Of a stretch of DNA of 64,000 bases, positions 10,016 through 20,096 are shown one piece after another. The notes beneath the pieces were generated by a model. It did not search any database, was not told the DNA's origin, and saw nothing but the letters and a program-made list of their open reading frames with translations. Origin of the DNA: Farysia itapuensis (lineage: Eukaryota; Basidiomycota; Ustilaginomycetes; Ustilaginales; Ustilaginaceae); the NCBI GenBank assembly GCA_023212645.1, contig JALBYC010000003.1:434001-498000 (forward strand), written 5' to 3'. A program made the translations under genes and the position numbers. Each line of letters starts with the position of its first letter. Position 1 is the first letter of the stretch.

Positions 10016-11167
10016 TCACTGAATGGAGGGAGCCTTGCCGTGCTGCACCCAGTCGAGGTGACCACCGTGACCAAGCAGAGGGAAGTTGGTTTGACCGGTG
10101 AGATGCGGGTCAGGTTGGATCATTTTGAGTGGGAATCCAAACTCGAAAGGAACAACGTCCTCGATTCGCTTGATCTGCTCATCGGTCAGAATGACTCCGA
10201 TAGCTTTGATGTTGTCCTCGAGGTGTGAAATTTTTGTACCGCCAACAATAGGGAAGACATATGGGTACTTGGAGAAGCAATATGCGAGCGCGACGCCTGT
10301 GATGCTGAGACCACCCAGGTCTTCTTGACCAATCTTGTACAGCGCGGCCGAAATGTTCTTCTCCGTTTCAGTGAGAGCACCACCTCCGCCGCGGAGTGGA
10401 CCTTGCGACTTCTCGCGCTCAGCGACCTGCTCGGGTGTCTTGAAGCGTCCTTGGCCCAAAGCACCCCAGGGAGCGAGAGCCATGCCGAACTCGCGGGCCA
10501 TTGGGATGATTTCGCGCTCAAAGTCGCGCTCGGCAGCATTCCATCGACCCTGGTAGACAATGAACTGCGCCAAGTTGTGTGCCCGAGCGTATGTGTTGGC
10601 AGCTGATACCACCCATGCGGGCATGTCACTGGCGCCGAGGTACAATACCTTGCCGGAAAGGACCAGGTTGTTAAGAGCCTGCATCATCTCCTCGATGCTG
10701 GTACTCCAGTCCCACCAGTGGATGTACATGATGTCGATGTAATCAGTGCGCAGCTTCTTGAGTGAGTCTTTCGTCGAGACAGTGATAGACTTTGCCGAGT
10801 TGCCGACAAAGTTGGTTGTGATGTGGGTGCCCAACTCTCGAGACTTGTAAGGAGATGTTGCCTTTGTGGCGATCACCATCTCATCCCGAATCTTGCGTGT
10901 CTCCATCCACTCGCCGATGAATTCCTCACTCTGGCCGTTGGTGTACACATTGGCGGTATCGATAAAGTTGCCTCCTTGTTTGTAGAAAGCGTCCAGCAGC
11001 TCAAATGAGGCTTCCTTGTTGAGGCCGCCGGACATCATCTCTTGCCAGGAGTCTCCGATCGACATTGCGCCCAAGCATAGTGGAGAGACTCGAATGCCTG
11101 CCTTGGGAGCAAGCACGCGGTGGCGGTCGAGCTTGGAAATTGGCTTCTCGATGTCAAACAGACCCAT
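10016..11167 (-). CDS. Aldo/keto reductase, aryl-alcohol dehydrogenase type
   Basis: A 383-residue AKR with the full catalytic tetrad: D70 and Y75 (FIDTANVYTNG), K102 (ATKA) and H150 (IHWWD). The C-terminal IVGGTKISHLEDNIKA block is the NADPH-binding region. The fold length and the DxANxY...HWWD pattern put it with fungal aryl-alcohol dehydrogenases and norsolorinic-acid-reductase-like AKRs (AAD family); the substrate cannot be assigned. ATG 11165-11167 (MGLFDIEKP) is chosen because a TATA box (tatataa on the minus strand, 11228-11234) lies about 60 bp upstream, which suits a short leader. No secondary-metabolite genes surround it, so a housekeeping or detoxifying role is more likely than a pathway role. 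Confidence 0.88.
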   Translation of the reverse strand: MGLFDIEKPISKLDRHRVLAPKAGIRVSPLCLGAMSIGDSWQEMMSGGLNKEASFELLDAFYKQGGNFIDTANVYTNGQSEEFIGEWMETRKIRDEMVIATKATSPYKSRELGTHITTNFVGNSAKSITVSTKDSLKKLRTDYIDIMYIHWWDWSTSIEEMMQALNNLVLSGKVLYLGASDMPAWVVSAANTYARAHNLAQFIVYQGRWNAAERDFEREIIPMAREFGMALAPWGALGQGRFKTPEQVAEREKSQGPLRGGGGALTETEKNISAALYKIGQEDLGGLSITGVALAYCFSKYPYVFPIVGGTKISHLEDNIKAIGVILTDEQIKRIEDVVPFEFGFPLKMIQPDPHLTGQTNFPLLGHGGHLDWVQHGKAPSIQ

Positions 11168-11625
11168 AGTGATGTCAGATGTCAGAAATAGTTGAAGGAC
11201 ATAAGTCTCCAACGCTCAACGTCGTGCTTATATATGTTATCATGTCGTTCCTGTCAGCGAAGCTAGGACATGACCTCATCCTCGTGTACCGCTAAGATTC
11301 TCTCTCTCCGCGGGGAACAAATGTCAATCCGCAATCTCGGCTCCACATCAATTTTATCTTAATGCCGCCAGCGGCGGCGCGGCGGTGGAGGTCGCATATG
11401 AACGGCATGGTGGAGGTGGAGCTCACTGTTCAACTTGTCTTCTTCGCACCTGTCCTACTTTGCCCGATACGCAATTCATGTTCCAATCGGGACGGCTCTA
11501 CCCGATTAACCGATGTGATATTTTTAGATAGCGTCATCGAGCACGAAGCGAACGCAGAATCAAGGCTCTCTCGTCTAGGCGCGGTTCCATTGCTACTTCA
11601 TCGCCGCTCAGCCTAGCTCTTCTCT
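11168..11625. other. Shared divergent promoter region
   Basis: A 458-bp space between the divergent aldo/keto reductase (minus) and the multipass membrane protein gene (plus). It contains the TATA box noted separately and a GC-rich gcggcggcgcggcggtgg run at about 11369-11388. No gene is seen. Confidence 0.5.
11228..11234 (-). promoter_or_regulatory. TATA box of the aldo/keto reductase gene
   Basis: Minus-strand tatataag about 60 bp upstream of the ATG at 11167. The spacing allows transcription to start about 30 bp downstream and leaves a short leader. Confidence 0.6.
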
Positions 11626-12867
11626 ATGACGACAAACGGGCCGGCTCCATCATCGCAACAAGAGCCAGTCGATTACATCTTTCGACCCGAAGACCCAGAG
11701 CATTCTGACCAGTATCACGGCGAGTCCAGTGAAGTCGGCACTTCCAACAATCATCCGCGTGGATCGGGACTTTCTCAACGCTTCCAAGAGCTCTCTTCCA
11801 CAATGGATGAGAACGAAACCAAAAGCTTGACGAGGATGCAAATCCTGACTCCCCTTTCTGTGCTTCTGCAGATGGGAAGCATGATCCTTTGCGGCTCGAA
11901 GTTGATCAAGCCTAATCTTCAACAGGTTTCGCGACGCCATCCAACTTACCTGTCGGTACAGGACTCGTTCGTCCTCTTCTACTGGGCAGTACTTTACGTC
12001 CTGTTGATTGGGCTTTCTGTGTTTCTGCTACTATCTCGAACGCCTGCCACCAAGAAGGCGCTTGTCCATGGCGTGGGTACGAGGCTGGCCATAGCCAACT
12101 ACCTCATGGTCTTGTGGGCAGTCTTCTGGATCTTGGACCGTCCTATCACCTTCATCCTTGGCACAGCCACCTTGGGAGTCATTGCTCTGTTGCTTCTTTG
12201 GAACTCGGTGGTGCTGGCGCTCAAATACCCACCCTCGGGACGTCATCCGCTCGACTGGCTTTTCATCCACGTGCCCATCAAAATGTTCCTCGTAATCACT
12301 CTGCAGTACGATCTGTTCCAGCAGCTTTTCATCACCCTTGGATGGGACTTTGGCAGCGGTGGTCATCGAGCGCTGCTTTCTGGCCTCTGGCCTGGTTTCG
12401 GCATTGTGGCGGGTCTCGGAGCTGTGTCCGCTCTGTGGATCTTTGCAACATCTGACCTTACCTGGGCCGTTGCCGGCGTCTACCTTAACATTGGCCTGTT
12501 GTGGCACAAGCACTTCAGCCTGATCGGCGGTGAGGACGGCGAGGCTCGACCTGCTCCGCTGACTGCAGCCATCATCCTCAGCATCTCGCTTCAGATCGTT
12601 GCTCTGATTGCCAGCATTGCATGGAAACGCATCAAGGCCAGACAAGAAGGCCGAATTGCATTGCCCATAACACCAGAAGAAGAGGCTGCGGCTTACCGAG
12701 CGGAAGCAGAGCGAAATGCCCGACTCGACGCGCAACGCAGTGTCGCTAGACCTTCTGATCTTGGTGAAGAGGAAAACGCTGCCGAGTCATCCGGCCTGGC
12801 ACCTACCGCCACTCCGACCAAGGTCACCCGTAAGATCGGAGGTGGCTCGACTCCCTCCAAGAAATAA
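11626..12867 (+). CDS. Multipass membrane protein, function unknown (DUF1774-like?)
   Basis: A 413-residue protein with a hydrophilic N-terminus of about 65 residues, roughly seven or eight hydrophobic segments, then a charged tail with an Ala/Glu/Arg-rich helix (about 345-370) and a basic C-terminus ending in Lys-Lys. The ...SKK end is not a canonical KKxx/KxKxx ER signal. The layout resembles fungal DUF1774 proteins, but I could not confirm that family by a specific motif. ATG 11626 is the first in frame. It is convergent with the large alpha/beta hydrolase gene, with about 90 bp between stop codons. Confidence 0.75.
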   Translation: MTTNGPAPSSQQEPVDYIFRPEDPEHSDQYHGESSEVGTSNNHPRGSGLSQRFQELSSTMDENETKSLTRMQILTPLSVLLQMGSMILCGSKLIKPNLQQVSRRHPTYLSVQDSFVLFYWAVLYVLLIGLSVFLLLSRTPATKKALVHGVGTRLAIANYLMVLWAVFWILDRPITFILGTATLGVIALLLLWNSVVLALKYPPSGRHPLDWLFIHVPIKMFLVITLQYDLFQQLFITLGWDFGSGGHRALLSGLWPGFGIVAGLGAVSALWIFATSDLTWAVAGVYLNIGLLWHKHFSLIGGEDGEARPAPLTAAIILSISLQIVALIASIAWKRIKARQEGRIALPITPEEEAAAYRAEAERNARLDAQRSVARPSDLGEEENAAESSGLAPTATPTKVTRKIGGGSTPSKK

Positions 12868-12957
12868 TCCCGAGCCTCATTCACGCTGTCAGAAGGAAGT
12901 ACGATATTGAAATCAACACTATACAGATTTTCATGAATCTGTACTGTGACGAAGGCT

Positions 12958-15900
12958 TCAGATAACTGCTTGTGCTGGTGATTGTTCCACCTCATCGACA
13001 GTATGCGGACGTGGATGCGGTACATGTGCCGATGAAGACCGCTCAGCCTTGCTAGATGCAGATGTTTCTTTCTGCTCCGAAAGAGATTTCTGCCTGGGTG
13101 ATTTTGGTGACTGCGGACGAGATCCCCGGTCCTTCTGCGATATCTTGGACGTTGAAGGCCGCCCTGGAGGTTTTCCCCTGGTCATGAGCAAATTCCACAC
13201 GCGCAGACCATGCCGCGAGGCGTCCGTATTGGCCGCTTGTTCAGCAATCGGACTCGAATCAGTCAATACATCGTCGTCGCGTAGCTTCGACTTCGGATGG
13301 AGACCGTAGCATTTTGCGCGGATCTGGAGTGAATGCCGGATCAGCGCGAGGGCGTCTTCCGTGTCTCTGCGTCCGGCGATAGCAGCTGGGGGTGGAGTCT
13401 CGTTCAACAAATCCATAGGTCCCACGTCGGCCAGCCAGCCCCACTGTTTCCTGTGTTTGCGGGCAGCCTCTTCGGCCTGCAATGCAGCAGTCTGGGTCCT
13501 TGCTTCATGAGCCTTGCTTCCGGTCGCTTTGGTTGGTTCAGGAGTGGTACTGGACGATTCAGACGAGCGCTCCTTGAGTTGCTCGATGTTCAACAATCCC
13601 TGAGCGGCTGCTTCTTCCAAGATCTTGCGAGCAAGATCCTCATTCTTCGCTCGTTTCTTTTCGACCTTGTGAGCTGTTTTCTCGTATTTTTGGCTCCATT
13701 GGCCTTTGCCGTCAAGATATCTCGCTACAGGTCCTTCTTTGATCAAACCGACATCCTCTGGGCTAACCTGTAATGCCTGTAGCTCTGTCTCCGGTTCCAA
13801 AGGTCGCAGGAATCCCTCCACATCAACTCTTTCGCGGATCATGAAGCTGTGGAAAGATGGTCGCGTCAGCGGTACCTGGCCGGCGTACTCGTTCTTGAAG
13901 TCTGCTGTGTTGCTCCTCGTCTTGCCGCCTGAAGTGCTTGTAGTCTTTCGACTCTTGGTTGTACGACGAGCTTTTGCACTATTTGTGGTCGTGGGCGCTG
14001 CTTTGGACTCTTTGGCAACAGAGGACGGGTCTTGTTCTGCATGCTCGGGATTGTCTCGGGGAGAATCCATGGTGATCGGGGAATCACTTTTGAGGTCTTG
14101 CGATGATGACATGCCTTTAGGGCTGGCGGTATGAAGCTTGCTTGGCGGCAAAGGTGAGTCATTCGCGTTGGACGGCGTCAGCGATAGTGATTGCGCCAAT
14201 GAGCTGCCAAACTGCATCCCTGAGCTGCGGGAACTGTTCAAGGACTCGGTGGGAAGCGAAGCAACCTCTCCGTCATCTTCATCGGTCATGTCCAGTTCAT
14301 TCTCGGGTCCAAACTCGCCCTCGACAACTTCTGGGAAAGGATTCTTTACGTAGTTCGTGGGCGCACCGGTGACATGCTTGACAAAGCTTGCAACCGCCCG
14401 ATAGGCGAATCTGGACTGTGATGTGAACGCAAATGCAGTCAAGACGTGACACATCTGGTCGTATACTTGGAGATGCACTTTGGTTGGGTGAGAATCGTAC
14501 TTTTCTGCGTTACCGCGGCTACGTTCGGAATGGTCGAGCAGATCGTGGCGTAAAGGATACTTATCCGGGTGAGCTGCTCTGTGGGCGAGATAGACTATCT
14601 CGTCGCGCAACACTTCAGCGTCACCTGCCAAGATGAACAGTGGAGGCAACCCTCCCAGCGAGCCACTCAGTACTGCAGAGCATAAAGGATGCATGAGCTG
14701 ATCGTTAGTTGCGTATAGCTGAATCTGCTCTCGCAGTTCAATATCTTGCTTGTCACCCTGACTCGTATTGATCTTCAGGGGATCAGACCAAAGGAGATCC
14801 AAGGGGGGTGGTATACCGGCTGACTGGTCCTTTGCGCCCTGTACACGTGCTCTGGTATCTTGTCGGTCTGTGTCTGATTTAGCTCGAGATCCTTCGAAAC
14901 TCTTTCGCGCTACTGCCTCCGAGTGCTCTTCCTGTTGATGTGCCTGGGTATCGTCGTCGTGAACTCCGACAGGGACCTTTCTTTCGGGCTCATCGTCATC
15001 CTCGCCACCCTTGACCTTGTCTGGTCGAGTGGCGTTGATGGGCCAGAGAGTAGATGGCTTATGGATGAAGCCATAAGGCGGGATGATGTCAGTGTCCGTG
15101 TTTTGCAGGATGGACGGAAAAGAATGAGTCAAGTCACACCACGGTGAGATGAGAACAGCGCCAGCGGGTGCTGGCAAACCCATGTCACGAATTACAGTGA
15201 GAAGCGCCAAGCTTAGTCCACCGCCTGCACTGTCGCCCGCCACGACGATCTTTTTGGGGTCGATGGCAGAATGTTTTGCGTCGGGCGGCGGGTCAATAAG
15301 GTAGAGGTAGGAAGCTACCGCGTCTTGCAGCGCACATGGCCACGGATACTGAGGAGCCTTCCGATACACAGGCGCAAAGCATTTACCGCCAAACTTGCGG
15401 GCGTAACGCACAATCTGATATCGATGCGTGGCCAAAGACCCAAAGTAGTATCCACCTCCGTGAAAGTAAAGCATCACCCTCTGCAGACGGTCCAGCTCCT
15501 CGTTTGCATCCTCTTCCGCCTCGGCATTGTTGTCTGCATCGACATCCTCTACCGGGGTCAGCACCACTGGATGCGCTGAGTCTGTCTCTCTAGAGACCTG
15601 TGCGGAAGGTTCATTCTCTGCTGCGCCAGATTTTGGCATCCTGTTGCTCTGAGATGGCGCTCTCTCGTGCCGTTTGTCGCGGCGCTTCTTCTTGTCTGCG
15701 TGTGATCTTGGTCCGCGATCTGCACGTTTGTTTCTCTCCATTGCTTTCATCTTCTTCCAATCACTAGACATGGCAATCCACTCGCCCTGCACGCCGGGTA
15801 GCGCGCGCATCTGCCACCATTTCTCACCTCCGACAAGCTTGGTCAAATCTTGTGGACCAAGGTGGTCGATGATGATTTTAGCAGCACGGTCGCAGCTTTC

Positions 15901-16179
15901 GATCGGTACTATCACCTGCAAGGTGGTAGCCCAAGGTATGGGTGGTGGATTGGCATCTGTGAACTTCTGGATTGCCTCGACAGTGTCGTTCGTACCGAGA
16001 GATATAAAGTTGCGCACGATCTGAAATGCCTCGTCAAACATTAGCTCATCTGTAGCCTGCATTTTACGATTCGGGTTCTTCTTGATCGACCTTTTGGCTT
16101 TCTTGTAGTAATGCTTGAAGAAGGTCTTTGTGACAGTGGGTGCCAGATGCACGGCTGTGCCGCCGGTCGTAATCGTCAT
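12958..16179 (-). CDS. Large HSL-type alpha/beta hydrolase with disordered extensions
   Basis: A 1073-residue protein. The start MTITTGGTAVHLAP is typical of a conserved fungal abhydrolase-3 family, which supports ATG 16177-16179. The oxyanion-hole motif is HGGGYYFG, the nucleophile motif is GDSAGGG, a likely catalytic Asp lies in LAGDAEVLRDE, and a likely His in YDQMCHVLTAF. These are hormone-sensitive-lipase-type features, so an esterase or lipase is inferred; the substrate is unknown. Two parts are unusual: a Lys/Arg/Asp/Glu-rich insertion of about 80-100 residues between the cap region (KPSTLWPIN) and the Asp segment, and a Ser/Lys/Pro-rich C-terminal extension of about 400 residues with a small conserved-looking block (DVGPMDLLNETPPP). 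Confidence 0.85.
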   Translation of the reverse strand: MTITTGGTAVHLAPTVTKTFFKHYYKKAKRSIKKNPNRKMQATDELMFDEAFQIVRNFISLGTNDTVEAIQKFTDANPPPIPWATTLQVIVPIESCDRAAKIIIDHLGPQDLTKLVGGEKWWQMRALPGVQGEWIAMSSDWKKMKAMERNKRADRGPRSHADKKKRRDKRHERAPSQSNRMPKSGAAENEPSAQVSRETDSAHPVVLTPVEDVDADNNAEAEEDANEELDRLQRVMLYFHGGGYYFGSLATHRYQIVRYARKFGGKCFAPVYRKAPQYPWPCALQDAVASYLYLIDPPPDAKHSAIDPKKIVVAGDSAGGGLSLALLTVIRDMGLPAPAGAVLISPWCDLTHSFPSILQNTDTDIIPPYGFIHKPSTLWPINATRPDKVKGGEDDDEPERKVPVGVHDDDTQAHQQEEHSEAVARKSFEGSRAKSDTDRQDTRARVQGAKDQSAGIPPPLDLLWSDPLKINTSQGDKQDIELREQIQLYATNDQLMHPLCSAVLSGSLGGLPPLFILAGDAEVLRDEIVYLAHRAAHPDKYPLRHDLLDHSERSRGNAEKYDSHPTKVHLQVYDQMCHVLTAFAFTSQSRFAYRAVASFVKHVTGAPTNYVKNPFPEVVEGEFGPENELDMTDEDDGEVASLPTESLNSSRSSGMQFGSSLAQSLSLTPSNANDSPLPPSKLHTASPKGMSSSQDLKSDSPITMDSPRDNPEHAEQDPSSVAKESKAAPTTTNSAKARRTTKSRKTTSTSGGKTRSNTADFKNEYAGQVPLTRPSFHSFMIRERVDVEGFLRPLEPETELQALQVSPEDVGLIKEGPVARYLDGKGQWSQKYEKTAHKVEKKRAKNEDLARKILEEAAAQGLLNIEQLKERSSESSSTTPEPTKATGSKAHEARTQTAALQAEEAARKHRKQWGWLADVGPMDLLNETPPPAAIAGRRDTEDALALIRHSLQIRAKCYGLHPKSKLRDDDVLTDSSPIAEQAANTDASRHGLRVWNLLMTRGKPPGRPSTSKISQKDRGSRPQSPKSPRQKSLSEQKETSASSKAERSSSAHVPHPRPHTVDEVEQSPAQAVI

Positions 16180-16498
16180 CTTCTGGTCGTCGCGTCTGAG
16201 CAGAGTGCAGGCCAAGAACAGAGCATGTAGTTAGAGAGTCAGATTTTCGCGTTCCCGTCTGCTCCGGCTTGCTTTCTAGGAGCTGTGACCTCTCAAAAGC
16301 GGCGATGATGGTCGAGCACGTCGAGTAAGCTCATCGAAAGATGTAAAGACGATCATCGTCTTGGATTCTGGTCTTACTCCGCGAATAATGTGAATGAAGT
16401 CACAGGCGGCTCGGTTATTTTCACCTGCAAGAAGGCAACTTGAAATGCATAAGCGCAAAACGTTGACTTTGAAAAGGTACATGTGCAATTGCAAGTCA
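16180..16498. other. Intergenic between hydrolase start and ligase 3' end
   Basis: A 319-bp space that is promoter for the hydrolase and 3' flank of the ligase (both minus). A ctaac...ctcag pattern ending at 16200 looks like a 3' splice site, so a noncoding leader intron in the hydrolase transcript is possible but unsupported otherwise. Confidence 0.4.
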
Positions 16499-19061
16499 CT
16501 ATGAGCGCGAAGCGAGCAAAGCTTTCTCGCTTTCTGACCGAATGATGCCAGCTCGCGGTCGAACGATAGCGTCTTTGGCGTGGGACTTGTCGCGTGCGAT
16601 ACCTCGAAAGGCTGGGAAACGTGGGTAGCCATCTTCGCTGAGCTCAAAGAAGCGGTAATTTATGATGGTGCCGAGGGGTGGTGGATTGTGCCGCAGAGCA
16701 TCCGACATGCCTGTTCCTACACGGAACACTGTGCCACATTCCATCCGGACTACCAGCGAGCCAGCGTGTCCCTGAAACTTGCCAGAGCCATCTGCATAGC
16801 CTATGACCTCTGCCTCGGCATCGTACCACGACTTCAGCTTGTAGAGCGTAGTACCGCGTCGGCCTTCGTATTTTGAGCCCGGCTTGCGCAGCATGAGTCT
16901 GTGAGGGAAGAGTCTCTCAGCGAAAAGCCAAATCAAGCGCTGGTAACCACAGCAGCTTACCCTTCTCCGCCCTTGGCTTCGACTTGCTTCATCAGCGCAA
17001 TCAGGTGCTCTCTGCCAGTACAGCGAACATGCCTAACCAGTTTGATCTGCGGTCCTTCGAGGTCGTCGATGTCTGTGTCCTGGGTGGTGCCGAACCGTTT
17101 CTCCAGCTCAGCCCAGCGCTCTTCGACTGGCAAGGAGCCCATAGAAGGTGCGTCAAAGATCTGTGTTCAAGAGCGTTGAGTCATGGTCAGCATTCTACTG
17201 TTGCTCGTTGAGCGCGGGCACATGATTACATACCATAAACTTGATTCGGTTCCATTCAGTGGATTTCTTGTCGTTCCGACGACAGACATGAGAGGTAGTA
17301 AACGCCGTTCGCAGAGGTAGAGACGAAGCGTAAGGGTGAGATGGTGGATGGTGGGGAGCGACAGTGGAAGCGGCAGATTGGGTCATGGCAAGAAGATTTT
17401 CATGAGTACGCACTTTCGTTACTTTGTTGGCATCTGCAGCGGGCTCATCGTTGAATTGACAGCGGCTCATCTTCTTGTTGCCAAGTCTCTTGCCACATCC
17501 CCTGCACCGGCGAACGACTTTCTGCTGGCGCGACTTCATCGAGATTGAGGAGGTCACAGCGCCTGTAGCATCTGCTTTGCCAACAAGGGCAGCAAGAAAA
17601 TCTTGCGCAAGCTGAAGGCGCGAAAAATTGCCCATAGTGCTGAACAGAGCCTTTCGAACGCCCAGTCGGACCTTCTTAAGAGCCTTCCAGTCTTCGAGCC
17701 CAGTTTTGAGCCTAGCATAGTCAGTGAGAGCTCGCTGAGCGTGTTGCAGCGATCGAACACGCTCCTGACTAGCCTGCTTGCCGCCGATCTGCTCTCTGAG
17801 CCACTGTCTCTCCACCGAGTCCCGCTGCAAGTAATGCCGGAACGTACGCAACCGACCCAGCCTTACAGTAGAGCGACAGATCTGCGAAGTCTGATCAAAG
17901 GTGCCTCGAGCCATCCAGAGCTCACCGTCCAGAGTGATATCCTTGGGTAGACCTGTGCTTTCAGCGTCAGAAAAAGGGCTTCCTCTTTTGCATGGGAGTT
18001 CAGACTTACGCGCCTTCCACCATGCAGGTGCATTCCATTCTATCTTCTGTCGCGAGTAGAGCCGTGAACCGTCCCAAAATGCGCGCACGCCGTCCAGCTT
18101 TTCGCTGAGCCACCACGACGTGGGATCCATTGCTTTGGATCGTGGCTTGCTCGGATCTGCGTCCAGCGGCCAGCTCTTTGCTAGCAATAGGGAGACCTGC
18201 AATGTCACGAAAACGTCAGAAGAGCTCAAGGATGTAAACCTGAGACACAGTACATACCTTCTCGTCATCGTCGCTCTTAGCTTTCTTTCGGCGTCGAGTC
18301 TTTGTCGAAGAAGACGCATACTCGTCTTCATTGTCACTCAAGTGGTGCATCTGATGTTTCTGGGGCATATTTCTGAGATGATCTGGAGCAATTTGCAAGG
18401 CTGTTGGTAGTGAAGTGGACGAAGGTTGAGCCAGCTCTTCTTCCTCAGTCTCGGAACCACTAGTGCCGTCGTCTTGTGCTCGGACTGTCTCTTCTTTGGC
18501 ACGCGTGTCCTCTGTCATTGTCGAGCGTGTAGCGTGAGTGACTGTTTGCTTCGAGCTCCTTTGCATTGAGACGGCAGGCACAGCTGAGGTTGAAGGCTGA
18601 CTCTGTGACAGCTCGCGGAAATGGTTGTCGAGTAGGGACTTGGCCTGTGCTTGTCGGACTTGCGCGCTATCCGAGGTGGCTCGACGACTTTTTGTCGATT
18701 CCCATACGGTGCTTTTGGATTCTCTGGCGATAGCAATGCGCTCGTTCTCGTAGTTCTGACCAAGGACTTCCTGCAGGTGAGTACAGGTTTTGCGAAACTT
18801 ATCCCTTTCAGTACTGAACTTCCAGGCGGGACAGGAGCAAGTATAGAACCCATCTTTGAAGCGCTTCAGGGTTGTGGAGATAGCGCCACCACTCTTGGTG
18901 ATCTTGAAGTCTTCGCGAAGCGGAAGAACGGTCAAAGGAGATACTGTCTTGCCTTCTATGCTGGTTCGATACCCGTATTCGTCTTCGCGTATCATCTTGG
19001 GAATGTTGAGGACAGCAGTTTCGCAGTCGATGACATCGCTCATCAAGACGCTTGCTGCCAT
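16499..19061 (-). CDS. ATP-dependent DNA ligase with N-terminal SWIM zinc finger
   Basis: Rebuilt from five exons: 18258-19061, 18010-18196, 17234-17952, 16961-17160, 16499-16898 (769 residues). All introns are GT..AG. N-terminal SWIM finger: C75-x-C77...C93-x-H95 (FYTCSCPAW / CTHL). A Ser/Thr/Glu-rich linker follows. The nucleotidyltransferase domain has the adenylation motif EKLDGVR (Lys about 301), LDGELW (338-343), FDAP (572-575, after a splice join), EGLMLRKP (636-643, after another join) and LYKLK (655-659). The C-terminus is a compact OB fold (GSGKFQGHAGSL...VGTGMSD...PRFPAF) like the OB_2 type of kinetoplastid and phage/bacterial small ligases, unlike Lig1/Lig3/Lig4. Between LDGELW and FDAP there are about 230 residues where the family has a few dozen, including CRGCGKRLGNKKMSRC. 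A role in mitochondrial or nuclear repair is inference. Confidence 0.8.
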
Positions 19062-19259
19062 GGCTGCAGCACAGCTCGCCGATCCCTGCCGGCTAGGAAC
19101 CACTCCGGATTCTGCGTGATGATCTAGCTGTGGTTCAACAACACAGCGCGTGAGGGAGTCGCGTAAATGTATTTCTTGTACGCACAATCGCACAAGCCAA
19201 GTTGAATCACATGCTCAACGTCTTCTTGACACACTGCCACGATACATACAGATACAACA
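19062..19259. promoter_or_regulatory. Divergent promoter, ligase and ERG28
   Basis: A 198-bp space between the two start codons must hold both core promoters. No clear TATA box is seen. Confidence 0.4.
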
Positions 19260-19910
19260 ATGACGAGCTCATGTACGACAGACTTCGGGTCCCTATTCAT
19301 AAGGCGGCTACTGACTGATCACATCATCTCTGCAGGGATACCGGAAGGACTGTTGCCGAAGTGGCTTCTACTTGTCTCGACTCTCGCAACCTTCAATTGT
19401 GTGCAGTGCTTCCTCGACCACAATTTCAGTCGAAAGGTGTACACCAAAGCCGGAGCCTCTGGTACGACCTCGCAACTGTTTTCTGCTTCTCGTCATGCTC
19501 AGGACTGATACCGACCTTCGACAGTGACACCTCTATCTGCTCGGACGCAAGCCGTTTGGAATCTGACCTCGGCTGTCGTTCGAGCATATGGGGCTTACAA
19601 CATCCACAATAAGGTGTAAGTACATCCAGCGTGACCCTTGAAGCTCGTGGTTTAGCTCCTGATCTTCTTCAACAGGGCTTACGAACTCTGCATGTGGTCT
19701 TTCGTCATCGCTCTGGGTCACTTTGTCTCGGAAGTGGTTGTTTTCCGCACCGCAAAGATGTCCCCAGGCATCATAAGCCCACTTGTCGTTGCTTGTGAGT
19801 ACAATCCTGTTGCCACATCGTGTCCCGGTGCTGACTCAACGCTATTGCCCTCCGAAGCTTCAAGCCTTGTGGCGATGCTCTCACTGTACGGCACATACGT
19901 TGGCCTTTGA
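19260..19910 (+). CDS. ERG28: Ergosterol biosynthesis scaffold Erg28 (five exons)
   Basis: Rebuilt as 19260-19272, 19336-19461, 19525-19615, 19676-19794, 19858-19910, giving 133 residues, the usual size of the family. The joined protein has the expected order: LPKWLLLVS near the N-terminus, FSRKVYTKAG, VTPLSARTQAVWNLTSAVVR, AYGAYNIHNK, then ALGHFVSEVVVFRTAKM and SPLVVAS. Erg28 is an ER membrane scaffold that tethers the C4-demethylation enzymes (Erg25/26/27) and Erg6. The four introns are 60-63 nt, and two use the donor GTACGA. The first intron is the least certain: without it the same ATG reads in frame into exon 2 with a longer N-terminus. The joins of exons 2 to 5 are forced by conservation. 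Confidence 0.88.
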
Positions 19911-20096
19911 GCAGGACTCTGTACAGATTTGCGGAAAGCATTATACATTCGAAAAAGAGCCGACTAACAAAAGCTGACCTGCGTAGCTGCTTGCGCGCTA
20001 GCAACAAGAAAACGAACTGGTTACTTTGAGCAACCACTGAAGGTATCAAAGGGGTATCGAAGCCAGCCAAGAGAATACGAGTTGGCGCGTGCAAAT

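Noticed and set aside
12031..12735. 234-codon minus-strand frame opposite the multipass membrane protein
   Set aside because: Mirror of a strongly coding plus-strand gene with hydrophobic spans; the antisense product has no family features.
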